The notes under the pieces were generated by a model. That model ran no database searches. It was not told the DNA's origin and saw only the letters and a program-made list of their open reading frames with translations. Positions 1 through 6,322 of a stretch of 12,292 bases of DNA are shown here, piece after piece. Position 1 is the first letter of the stretch. Every line of letters starts with the position of its first letter. The position numbers and the translations under genes were made by a program. Source of the DNA: an uncultured bacterium. Its GTDB lineage: Bacteria > Cyanobacteriota > Vampirovibrionia > Gastranaerophilales > Gastranaerophilaceae. Location of the stretch: NCBI GenBank assembly GCA_905211505.1, contig CAJMAX010000033.1:1-12292 (forward strand), in the 5' to 3' direction.

Positions 1-199
1 ATTTCAATGCACTTTGTTCTGTTGATGTAATAAACAAAACCTTTTTCTTTGAATAAGTTTTAATTTTAGATAGAAGAAAAAGACGTAAAACAGATGTTAA
101 ACCGGTAACTGCAAAGGATTTACCTTCTTTAACTTTAAATCTAAAATCTTCATAACTTTGTGCAACATTATCCGTATTTATATTAAGCATATGAGACAT
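1..199 (-). CDS. mfd: Transcription-repair coupling factor Mfd, N-terminal fragment (runs off the left edge)
   Basis: Only the first 66 codons are inside the window. The frame is open from an ATG at 199 (second in-frame ATG at 190) to base 1. Residues 29-44 (FAVTGLTSVLRLFLLS) followed by KKKVLFITSTEQSALK match the start of the UvrB-like domain of Mfd: a 'xVTGLxxxxxxLLL' turn-helix, then a 'plLxVtxxxxxA' strand. Mfd is an ATP-driven translocase that removes RNA polymerase stalled at DNA lesions and recruits UvrA, but none of its helicase motifs are in view. There is no SD before either ATG. A TATAAT ends on the first ATG, so the real start may be 190 on a leaderless mRNA. A terminator separates it from the efflux operon upstream. 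The family call rests on a short stretch; UvrB itself fits worse because its typical N-terminal motifs are absent. Confidence 0.62.
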   Translation of the reverse strand, partial: MSHMLNINTDNVAQSYEDFRFKVKEGKSFAVTGLTSVLRLFLLSKIKTYSKKKVLFITSTEQSALK

Positions 200-225
200 T
201 ATAAACCAAAATCTACAAACAACAA
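198..225 (-). promoter_or_regulatory. Putative sigma70 promoter of mfd, leaderless layout
   Basis: On the minus strand TTGTTG (220-225) and TATAAT (198-203) are separated by 16 bp. The -10 overlaps the ATG at 199 and lies 7 nt from the ATG at 190. Transcription would therefore begin at or next to the second ATG. No SD-like purine run is present. Confidence 0.4.
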
Positions 226-240
226 ACAATATTAAAATTT

Positions 241-271
241 AAAGAGCCGATAGTATGTATATCGACTCTTT
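241..271 (-). terminator. Intrinsic terminator after emrB
   Basis: A 12-bp stem (241-252 with 260-271) encloses a 7-nt loop. On the minus strand the only non-Watson-Crick position is a G-U wobble; on the plus strand it would be a C-A mismatch, so it is built to work on the minus strand. A TTTAAATTTT tail follows, 12 nt past the emrB stop codon. Confidence 0.7.
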
Positions 272-282
272 GAATTTTTATT

Positions 283-1857
283 TTATTGATTCGCTTTATG
301 TTTTTTAAACAAAAAGAGTAATGGAATTAACACCAGACATAAAAGTCCAAATATTCTGAATGAATCCATAAATGCCCATAAATTAGATTGTTTCATTAAT
401 GTGCCATATTGTGAATACTGCGCCATATGTGTTGCTACAGAAATATGAGTATATTGAGACAATGCTGCAGCTGTAGATTGAACACGTTCAACAAATATAG
501 GATTCAAATCACTTAACTTACCAACCATCATAAACTGATGCATTTGTGCAAATCTTGTTAGCATTGTTGCAACCAAAGAAGTACCAACGGCACTACCGAT
601 ATTTTTTAACAAATTTTGAAGTCCGCTGGCATTTGTCATTTGATAATTAGCAATAGTTTCCATTGATAAATTGATAATAGGAACCATTGAAAGTCCCATA
701 CCAAGACCCATTATGTAATTTGGAATCATAATATTCATACTTGCGATTTGTAAATTCAAAAATCCAAATGCTAAACCTGCTGAACCCAAAAGAAGTAAAC
801 CAACGCAAACAAGTATTCTTTTATCAACCTTGTCCGCAATTAGAGCACATATAACCATTGCTGTCATACTTCCCAAACCTCTAGGCATCATAGAAAATCC
901 ACTCAAAAATGCAGTATATCCCATCATACTTTGCAAAAATTGAGGTAAAATTGCAAGAGATGCGTATAACACAGCTTGCATAACAACCTGAATAAATGTT
1001 CCTATAATGAAATTTCTATCCTTAAATACGGATAAATCAACCAATGTATCTTTTCTAACAATTTGTGATACAAAGAAACAAATACCAGATAAACAAGAAG
1101 CTCCAAAAATCCAGCGAATCCAAGTTGCATTAAACCAATCTGCATTGTTTCCTTTATCGAAGAATACCTGAAGACATAATAACCAAATTGTTAAGAAGAA
1201 GAATCCTAAACCATCCATTTTTACGCCTTTTTGACGTTGAGAATATGGAGGATTAAATAACATTTTTTTAGACAATATTGCCGCTAAACAACCAAATGGT
1301 ACGTTAATAAAGAAAATCCAAGGCCAAGACCAATTATCAGTAATCCATCCTCCTAAAACCGGTCCGACAATAGGTGCAATAATTACCCCCATTCCAAACA
1401 CAGCCATTGCAGTTCCTCGTTTTTCTTTTGGAAAACTTTCCATCATTAAAGCCTGTGAAATCGGGACAATTCCTCCACCACCGGCACCTTGAAGAACTCT
1501 AAAAAATACCATTTCTCCTAGGTTTCTTGCCAAACCACAAAGCATTGATGCTATGGTAAATAATAAAATACTTATAATATAAAAAATTTTTCTCCCGAAA
1601 AATTTACTAAAAAAATCAACTGATGGAATAATAATACCACTGGCAATTAAATAACTTGTTAAAATCCACATACTCTCATCTCGAGTGGCAGAAAAGCTGC
1701 CCGCCATATGTGGTAAAGCTACGTTTGCAATCGTACCATCAAGTACATAGATAAAAACGGCTAACAATGTTGGTATCGCAGGAATCCAGGGATTCTTTGG
1801 AAGGTATTTTTCATCATCATCCAGTTGCGCAACATTTTCTTTTATTTCTTCTGACAT
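283..1857 (-). CDS. emrB: EmrB/QacA-type (DHA2) MFS drug exporter, 14 TM segments
   Basis: Proton-driven inner-membrane drug exporter of the major facilitator superfamily, DHA2 branch, 524 residues, the usual length for EmrB. The motif LDGTIANVALP (39-49) in TM1 is typical of the branch. A motif A-like SKFFGRK (84-90) follows TM2. Motif C with the antiporter signature GVIIAPIVGPVLGG runs through 157-170, followed by a WPWIFFINVPFG block. About 14 hydrophobic segments and a large hydrophilic loop near residues 430-490 fit EmrB, which needs an adaptor and an outer-membrane channel. The frame extends to a TTG at 1875, but the ATG at 1857 has AGAGGGG just upstream and is preferred. It is the last gene of the marR-emrA-emrB operon, 78 nt after emrA, with a hairpin in the gap. 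The substrate cannot be read from the sequence. Confidence 0.93.
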   Translation of the reverse strand: MSEEIKENVAQLDDDEKYLPKNPWIPAIPTLLAVFIYVLDGTIANVALPHMAGSFSATRDESMWILTSYLIASGIIIPSVDFFSKFFGRKIFYIISILLFTIASMLCGLARNLGEMVFFRVLQGAGGGGIVPISQALMMESFPKEKRGTAMAVFGMGVIIAPIVGPVLGGWITDNWSWPWIFFINVPFGCLAAILSKKMLFNPPYSQRQKGVKMDGLGFFFLTIWLLCLQVFFDKGNNADWFNATWIRWIFGASCLSGICFFVSQIVRKDTLVDLSVFKDRNFIIGTFIQVVMQAVLYASLAILPQFLQSMMGYTAFLSGFSMMPRGLGSMTAMVICALIADKVDKRILVCVGLLLLGSAGLAFGFLNLQIASMNIMIPNYIMGLGMGLSMVPIINLSMETIANYQMTNASGLQNLLKNIGSAVGTSLVATMLTRFAQMHQFMMVGKLSDLNPIFVERVQSTAAALSQYTHISVATHMAQYSQYGTLMKQSNLWAFMDSFRIFGLLCLVLIPLLFLFKKHKANQ

Positions 1858-1883
1858 TTTCCCCTCTTTATGCAACTTTTATA

Positions 1884-1917
1884 AAAGAATACCGGCTTTA
1901 AAGTGCCGATATTCTTT
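1884..1917 (-). promoter_or_regulatory. Intercistronic hairpin between emrA and emrB
   Basis: A 13-bp stem (1884-1896 with 1905-1917) with an 8-nt loop lies in the 78-nt gap. On the minus strand one position is a G-U wobble; on the plus strand it is a C-A mismatch. The tail on the minus strand is only TTTTATAAAAG, a weak U-tract. Partial termination, or mRNA stabilisation that sets the emrA:emrB ratio, are both possible. Confidence 0.5.
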
Positions 1918-1935
1918 ATTTATTCATATCTTCAA

Positions 1936-2949
1936 TTATTTAACTTTTACTTTTGGAACAACTGACATTCCCGGAACAATGTTATATTTTTCGGTATCAA
2001 TTTTTTCAGTGAATACGATTTTTACAGGTATTCTTTGAACAATTTTTACAAAAGAACCAACAGCATTTTCAGGAGGGAATAAACTTGATTTTGCACCTGA
2101 TGCTCTTTGGATACTATCAATCTTTCCTTTGAAAACCTTATTTTGGTATGTATCAATTTTAATATCAACAGGCTGACCTGGTTTCATATCTCGTAACTGA
2201 TTTTCTTTGAAGTTAGCAACAACCCAAACTTCTTCAGGAACAAGAGTAAATAATGGAGAACCTGCTGTTACCCACATACCTTCTTCCACTCTACGAGAAG
2301 ATACAGTTCCTGATTGAGGAGCATAAACTTTTGTATAAGATAAATCTAAAGCAGCTTTATCTTTAGCAGCTTTTGCTGATCTTAAATTTGCATCTGCTAC
2401 AGTTGTACCGTTTTTATCTGAGAACAATGCTTGTTTAGCCTGTGTTAAACCGGCTTTTGCATCATCATATTTTACCTGAGCAGCGTCAAGAGTTTGTTTT
2501 GAAACAGCACCTTGTTCATATAAATTTGTATATCTGTCTAAATCTTTTTTTGCTAAAGCTATTGCAGAATCTGCAGCAGCTAAATTTGCTTTTGCATTAG
2601 CTTGATCTAATTTTATTTTTTCATACATAGAATCAGCTTGTTCAAGTTTTATTTTATAATCATCAGCATCAATAACAGCAACTAAATCGCCGGCTTTAAC
2701 ATGCTGGTTATCAGTTACATAAACTTCTTGAATTTGACCGGAAACACGAGGTGAAACATTTACAGTTGTAGTTTCAACATATGCATCATCTGTTGATTGA
2801 TATTTCATTTCGTTCGCTATATAAATACTACTCAAAACAGCAGCTAGTATAACAACCACAGCAACTATGGTACGTTTTACACCTTTTGGTTTTTCCGGTT
2901 GAGTTTCTTTTTCTTCTTTTATTTCTTGTTCTTGAATTTTTTCTTCCAT
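1936..2949 (-). CDS. emrA: EmrA/HlyD-type periplasmic adaptor of the efflux pump
   Basis: Membrane fusion protein of 337 residues that links the EmrB exporter to the outer-membrane channel. The layout is classic: a charged cytoplasmic tail (1-25), one TM anchor (about 26-44), then the EmrA signature STDDAYVET (52-60). The first half of the lipoyl/barrel-sandwich domain spans about 63-95 (PRVSGQIQEVYVTDNQHVKAG). An Ala/Lys/Asp-rich alpha-hairpin coiled coil spans about 98-205, and the second lipoyl half with the beta-barrel follows (YAPQSGTVSSRRVEEG, 209-224). The frame is open to 2994, overlapping marR, but ATG 2949 has AGAGG seven bases upstream and gives the normal MEEK start. It begins 11 nt after the marR stop, so the two genes are surely co-transcribed. 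The long coiled coil suits docking onto the divergent outer-membrane factor. Confidence 0.93.
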   Translation of the reverse strand: MEEKIQEQEIKEEKETQPEKPKGVKRTIVAVVVILAAVLSSIYIANEMKYQSTDDAYVETTTVNVSPRVSGQIQEVYVTDNQHVKAGDLVAVIDADDYKIKLEQADSMYEKIKLDQANAKANLAAADSAIALAKKDLDRYTNLYEQGAVSKQTLDAAQVKYDDAKAGLTQAKQALFSDKNGTTVADANLRSAKAAKDKAALDLSYTKVYAPQSGTVSSRRVEEGMWVTAGSPLFTLVPEEVWVVANFKENQLRDMKPGQPVDIKIDTYQNKVFKGKIDSIQRASGAKSSLFPPENAVGSFVKIVQRIPVKIVFTEKIDTEKYNIVPGMSVVPKVKVK

Positions 2950-2960
2950 ATTATAACCTC

Positions 2961-3422
2961 TTATATATTCATTTCTACTTCTTTTTCTAAACATTCACGG
3001 AATTTTATTACAGATTTCATTAAATTATTTTTATCTTCTTCTGAAAATACTTTCGGAACTTTATCTATATAGTCCTTTAATATTTTGGAAACTTTTACAG
3101 TAACATCCTTTCCTTCTTTTGTAAGTTCCATTTTACGAACTAAGCGGTTGTTTTTTGTATCAACAAATCTTTGTATATAACCTTTCTCCTCTAAAGAATT
3201 CAAGATTCTACCGGTATTGGCTCTATCTTTCAATATTAACTTCGCCAAGTCTCTTTGACAAATACCATCATTTGTTAATATTGTATCAAGAGTTATAAAT
3301 TCATCAAGTGTTACCGGCAAACCCAAATTATGAAATATCTGCATACCAAGATATCTGCAATATTTTGCCGTCTGTTCCAACTGGTAATATATAGAATCTG
3401 TATAGTGCTCGCATTCAATCAT
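2961..3422 (-). CDS. MarR-family repressor of the efflux locus
   Basis: A 153-residue winged-helix regulator, the usual MarR length. The order is dimerisation helix (about 8-33), the pair DLAKLILKDRANTGRILNSL (58-77) as helix-turn-helix with recognition helix near 66-79, then the wing RFVDTKNNRLVRKMELT (85-101) and C-terminal dimer helices. The wing is DTKNNR rather than the common DxRDxR, a family variant. Four cysteines (4, 22, 55, 144) are spread through the chain, so redox sensing is conceivable but unproven. It is the first gene of the operon and reads away from the outer-membrane factor gene. A 16-bp dyad covers its own -35, pointing to autorepression that is relieved by a pump substrate. 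There is no SD before the ATG; the predicted leader is about 20 nt. Confidence 0.9.
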   Translation of the reverse strand: MIECEHYTDSIYYQLEQTAKYCRYLGMQIFHNLGLPVTLDEFITLDTILTNDGICQRDLAKLILKDRANTGRILNSLEEKGYIQRFVDTKNNRLVRKMELTKEGKDVTVKVSKILKDYIDKVPKVFSEEDKNNLMKSVIKFRECLEKEVEMNI

Positions 3423-3448
3423 GTGTTATAATTTTAATTATTCTATTT

Positions 3449-3477
3449 ATTGTAAAAATAATGTGTTGCATTTGCAA
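3449..3477 (-). promoter_or_regulatory. sigma70 promoter of the marR-emrA-emrB operon
   Basis: On the minus strand TTGCAA (3472-3477) and TACAAT (3449-3454) are spaced by exactly 17 bp. Transcription would start near 3442. The -35 is part of the operator dyad, so repressor binding would exclude RNA polymerase. Confidence 0.65.
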
Positions 3478-3479
3478 CA
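3464..3479. promoter_or_regulatory. Likely MarR operator in the divergent efflux promoter
   Basis: A perfect inverted repeat, TGTTGCA-TT-TGCAACA, of 16 bp. Its size and symmetry fit a dimeric MarR protein. It overlaps the -35 of the minus-strand promoter and lies upstream of the outer-membrane factor gene on the plus strand, so one bound dimer could shut both directions. Confidence 0.7.
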
Positions 3480-3497
3480 ATATTATGTTATCATACT

Positions 3498-3505
3498 GAT
3501 ATAGA
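3498..3505 (+). promoter_or_regulatory. Candidate extended -10 promoter for the outer-membrane factor gene
   Basis: TGATATAGA (3497-3505) resembles an extended -10 (TGn-TATAGA). No -35 is well spaced; the best, TTGCAA, is 22 bp away. The start site would be near 3512, placing the operator at about -48 to -33. The assignment is tentative. Confidence 0.35.
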
Positions 3506-3539
3506 AAAAGCAAGTATATTTTTTAGAGGATTTAAAACA

Positions 3540-4940
3540 TTGAAAAAGAGAATTATAACACTATTATTAGCAAGTTTTATTTTTACAAATATAGCACCAG
3601 TGTCATGTTTTGCTCTTGGTAAGGATTCAAACAAAGAGCCAAAAAAAGTTTCTATATCAAAAACTCACAAACAAAGACAAAAAAGCGATGAATTCAAATA
3701 TGAATATATTAACTATAATTGGTGGAGCAATTTTAACGATGAGATTTTAAGCAGCTACATTGATCGTGCAATAAAAAATAATTATGACTTAAAAATGGCT
3801 ACAATAGCTGTTGATGAATATTATCAAGCTGTTAAAATTCAATTTGCAAGTGAATTACCAACTGCAGGTGCAGGATTTGGTCCGGGGTATGCTAAAATGC
3901 CGGGTATGTCTGATGCAGATTGGGGTTTTGCAATGCCGGCTTTTGTTAATTATGAACTTGATTTATTCTTAAAAAATCATGATAAAACAAAAGCTTCAAA
4001 AAAAGAATATGAAGCATCTTTGCAAGATGAAAGGGCAACATATATTGCAATAGCTTCTGCTGTTGGGACAACATATTTTAATATTGTTAAATTAGATAAA
4101 ATGATTTCTTTACAAGAAGAAATTGTAAAAGATAGAAAATTAATATATGATTTAATGCTTGCAAGAAACAAAGAAGGTTTAACTTCAACAGCCGATACTG
4201 TAAAAGCTAATAAAGCGTATATTGCAGGAAATACTGATTTAACAGAATACAAAAAACAAAGAACAAAATTATTAAATCAATTATGTGTTTTAATTGGTGA
4301 AAATCCTAACAATGCGGAAAAAATCACCAGAACAAACTTTGATAATCTTAAATTTTCAGGAATCATACCGGCAGAAATTTCATCCGAGGTGATTTCACAA
4401 AGACCGGATTATATAAAAGCTGAAAAAATGATTCAAAAAGCCGGATTAGATGTACGGGTTGCAAGAAAAGAATTTTTGCCATCGATAAATTTAACAGGTC
4501 TTGCATTCTTTTTAGCCGGTGATATCGGTAGTTTATGGACTACAAAAAATGCTCTTGCTGCGCTTGGCGGAGGTTTGAATCTTCCTATATTTACAGGAGG
4601 TAGAAGAATCGCAAACCTAAGAATAAAAAAAGATGAATATGAAAGAATTCTAAATAATTACTATAAAACCAATCTGACTGCTATTCAAGAAGTTAATGAT
4701 GCTCTTGTATCAATAAAACTTGACCAGAAAAAATATGAAGATACAAAAACTCAAGCCAAACTTGAAAGAGAAGACTTCGGATACAGTACGCATAAGTATA
4801 ATCAAGGAACAATTTCAAAACTTGATCTAGTTCAAGTAAGAGAAAATGTATTATTTACAGATAAACAGGTTGTAAATGATAAAATTAACTGCCTTGTAGA
4901 TTACATTGGTCTTTACAAAGCAGTAGGGACACAGTTGTAA
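3540..4940 (+). CDS. NodT/TolC-type outer-membrane efflux factor
   Basis: Outer-membrane channel subunit of 466 residues, normal length for the NodT/OprM group. It would complete the EmrAB pump as the exit duct. A signal peptide (MKKRIITLLLASFIF, then NIAPVSCFA) is followed by NWWSNFNDEILSSYIDRAIKN (about 60-80), the typical 'WWxxFxDxxLxxLIxxALxxN' start of the family. Two OEP repeats follow, with the conserved ISQRPDYIKAEKMIQKA (about 285-301) and a second barrel segment GGGLNLPIFTGGRR near 346-359. It starts with TTG, supported by AGAGGA 9 nt upstream; no better ATG exists near the signal peptide. The cysteine in PVSC could suggest a lipoprotein, but proline at -3 is a poor lipobox, so signal peptidase I cleavage after CFA is preferred. 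It is divergent from marR and shares its operator; a terminator follows. Confidence 0.9.
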   Translation: MKKRIITLLLASFIFTNIAPVSCFALGKDSNKEPKKVSISKTHKQRQKSDEFKYEYINYNWWSNFNDEILSSYIDRAIKNNYDLKMATIAVDEYYQAVKIQFASELPTAGAGFGPGYAKMPGMSDADWGFAMPAFVNYELDLFLKNHDKTKASKKEYEASLQDERATYIAIASAVGTTYFNIVKLDKMISLQEEIVKDRKLIYDLMLARNKEGLTSTADTVKANKAYIAGNTDLTEYKKQRTKLLNQLCVLIGENPNNAEKITRTNFDNLKFSGIIPAEISSEVISQRPDYIKAEKMIQKAGLDVRVARKEFLPSINLTGLAFFLAGDIGSLWTTKNALAALGGGLNLPIFTGGRRIANLRIKKDEYERILNNYYKTNLTAIQEVNDALVSIKLDQKKYEDTKTQAKLEREDFGYSTHKYNQGTISKLDLVQVRENVLFTDKQVVNDKINCLVDYIGLYKAVGTQL

Positions 4941-4987
4941 AAACCGAATCAAATAAAATCTTAATCATATTTTTACTTACTAAAAAA

Positions 4988-5004
4988 CCGGTACATCGTA
5001 CCGG
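4988..5004. terminator. Bidirectional terminator after the outer-membrane factor gene
   Basis: A perfect 7-bp stem CCGGTAC / GTACCGG with a 3-nt loop. On the plus strand the tail is CTTTATTTTAT, 47 nt after the stop codon. On the minus strand the tail is TTTTTT, a better U-tract than the plus one. A minus-strand reading frame ends at 5033, so the hairpin may have served two genes. Confidence 0.65.
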
Positions 5005-5032
5005 CTTTATTTTATAAGTATAAACTTATCAA

Positions 5033-5164
5033 TTAAGCTTTAATTTCTTTTGGATGGGCAACTATATCACGAGTTTTGGAAGCAAAATAACCGGCTAAGC
5101 CTGTTAATAAAGTTCCAGAAGCATTAAAACTTAAAAAAATATTGCTTATTTTTACTTTTAGATT
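5033..5164 (-). pseudogene. Short reading frame without a normal start codon (remnant or non-AUG small protein)
   Basis: The frame is open for 43 codons between stops. It has no ATG, GTG or TTG and no convincing SD. Yet the translation looks protein-like: a glycine-rich hydrophobic stretch FNASGTLLTGLAGYFA, then a charged end (SKTRDIVAHPKEIKA). A strong minus-strand terminator with a TTTTTT tail lies 28 nt past its stop. It may be the tail of a decayed small membrane protein gene, or it may initiate at one of the ATA/ATT codons in its first third. I do not recognise it. The rest of the gap 4941-5238 holds only the two terminators. Confidence 0.3.
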
Positions 5165-5181
5165 TTACAAATTTTTACAAA

Positions 5182-5211
5182 ATAAAATGGTGGGTATTCC
5201 CACCATTTTAT
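5182..5211 (-). terminator. Intrinsic terminator after ilvE
   Basis: A perfect 13-bp stem (5182-5194 with 5199-5211) has a 4-nt loop; the core is GGTGGG / CCCACC. On the minus strand it is followed by TTTGTAAAAA, with T-rich sequence also in the distal arm. It lies 27 nt beyond the ilvE stop codon. Confidence 0.75.
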
Positions 5212-5238
5212 AATTTTTTCATTATTAAGGTTAAATTA

Positions 5239-6276
5239 TTATTTTATTTCTACTATCCAACCTTCAGGAGCTTCAATTCTACCATATTGAATACCTGTCA
5301 ACGTTTCGTATAGTTTTTTAGAAACAGGTCCCATTTCGTTCATGCCTGAAGGGAAGCAGATTTCTTTACCATGATCAACAATTTTACCGACAGGAGAAAT
5401 GACAGCAGCAGTTCCGCATAATCCGCATTCTGCAAAATCTTTCAACTCAGATAAATATATTTCTCTTTCTTCTGTTTCAAGACCAAGGTATTCTTTTGCA
5501 ACATACATCAATGATCTTCTTGTAATTGATGGTAAAATACTGCTTGATTTTGGAGTAATTACTTTATTATCTTTTGTAACAAAGAAGAAATTAGCTCCGC
5601 CAGTTTCTTCAACCTTTGTACGGGTCAAAGCATCAGGATATAAGTTTTCATCATAACCCTGTTTATGAGCCTCAACAATTGCATGCAGGCTCATTGCGTA
5701 GTTTAAACCTGCTTTAACATGTCCTGTTCCATTTGGAGCCGCGCGGTCAAAGTCACTTACTGTTAAGGTAATAGGTTTAGCACCACCTTTAAAATATGGA
5801 CCAACCGGAGATGCAAAAATTCTAAATTGATATTCATCAGATGGTTTAACACCCATAACAGGAGCTGAACCGAACATAAATGGTCTTAGATATAATGTTG
5901 CACCTGTTTCGTATGGAGGAACGTATTTTAAGTTTGCTTTAACTACTTCTTTTACCGCTTCCACAAATCTTTCTTCCGGAAAAACAGGCATCTCAAGTCT
6001 TTTTGCAGTATCGGCCATTCTTTTTGCGTTTAGGTCAGGTCTAAAAACAACGACTTTTCCGTCTACAGTTCTGTATGCTTTCATCCCCTCAAAACAGGTT
6101 TGAGCGTATTGCAAAACTCCTGCACTCTCATTCAGTACAATATTTGCATCTTCTGTAATACTTCCAGCATCCCATTTGCCATCTTTGTAATTTGAAACGT
6201 ATCTTTTTTCAGTTTTGTGATAACCAAATCCTATATTTGACCAATCAATATTTTTTTCTTCCATAAGTGCCACCAT
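5239..6276 (-). CDS. ilvE: Branched-chain amino acid aminotransferase
   Basis: PLP-dependent fold-type IV aminotransferase, 345 residues, that interconverts Val/Leu/Ile and their 2-oxo acids with glutamate/2-oxoglutarate. It is of the longer, BAT/eukaryote-like type (about 340-360 residues). Signatures: LQYAQTCFEGMKAYR (55-69), LYLRPFMFGS (128-137), the Schiff-base lysine K188 in GTGHVKAGLNYA, the cofactor-clamping EETGGANFFFV (223-233) and the phosphate-cup region CGTAAVISPVG. Residues 284-287 form CGLC, a CXXC in the place where mammalian enzymes carry a redox CXXC. ATG 6276 has AAGGA seven bases upstream; a second ATG at 6264 is less well placed. It starts 46 nt after dnaN on the same strand with no terminator between, so it may be read from the dnaN promoter or from a weak promoter in the gap. 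Confidence 0.93.
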   Translation of the reverse strand: MVALMEEKNIDWSNIGFGYHKTEKRYVSNYKDGKWDAGSITEDANIVLNESAGVLQYAQTCFEGMKAYRTVDGKVVVFRPDLNAKRMADTAKRLEMPVFPEERFVEAVKEVVKANLKYVPPYETGATLYLRPFMFGSAPVMGVKPSDEYQFRIFASPVGPYFKGGAKPITLTVSDFDRAAPNGTGHVKAGLNYAMSLHAIVEAHKQGYDENLYPDALTRTKVEETGGANFFFVTKDNKVITPKSSSILPSITRRSLMYVAKEYLGLETEEREIYLSELKDFAECGLCGTAAVISPVGKIVDHGKEICFPSGMNEMGPVSKKLYETLTGIQYGRIEAPEGWIVEIK

Positions 6277-6322
6277 AACAAATTCCTTTCCTAGGGCTCT
6301 AAATATGTTATACTCGCCATTC

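Noticed and set aside
3603-3611. Lipobox-like PVSC in the outer-membrane factor signal peptide
   Set aside because: Proline at -3 is atypical for a lipobox and a good signal peptidase I site (CFA) follows; lipidation was not called, though NodT relatives are often lipoproteins.
3977-4252. A 91-codon frame on the minus strand inside the outer-membrane factor gene
   Set aside because: It is antisense to a well-supported gene, has no SD and no recognisable protein features.
5399-5656. An 85-codon plus-strand frame inside ilvE
   Set aside because: Antisense shadow of a conserved enzyme; no SD or family match.
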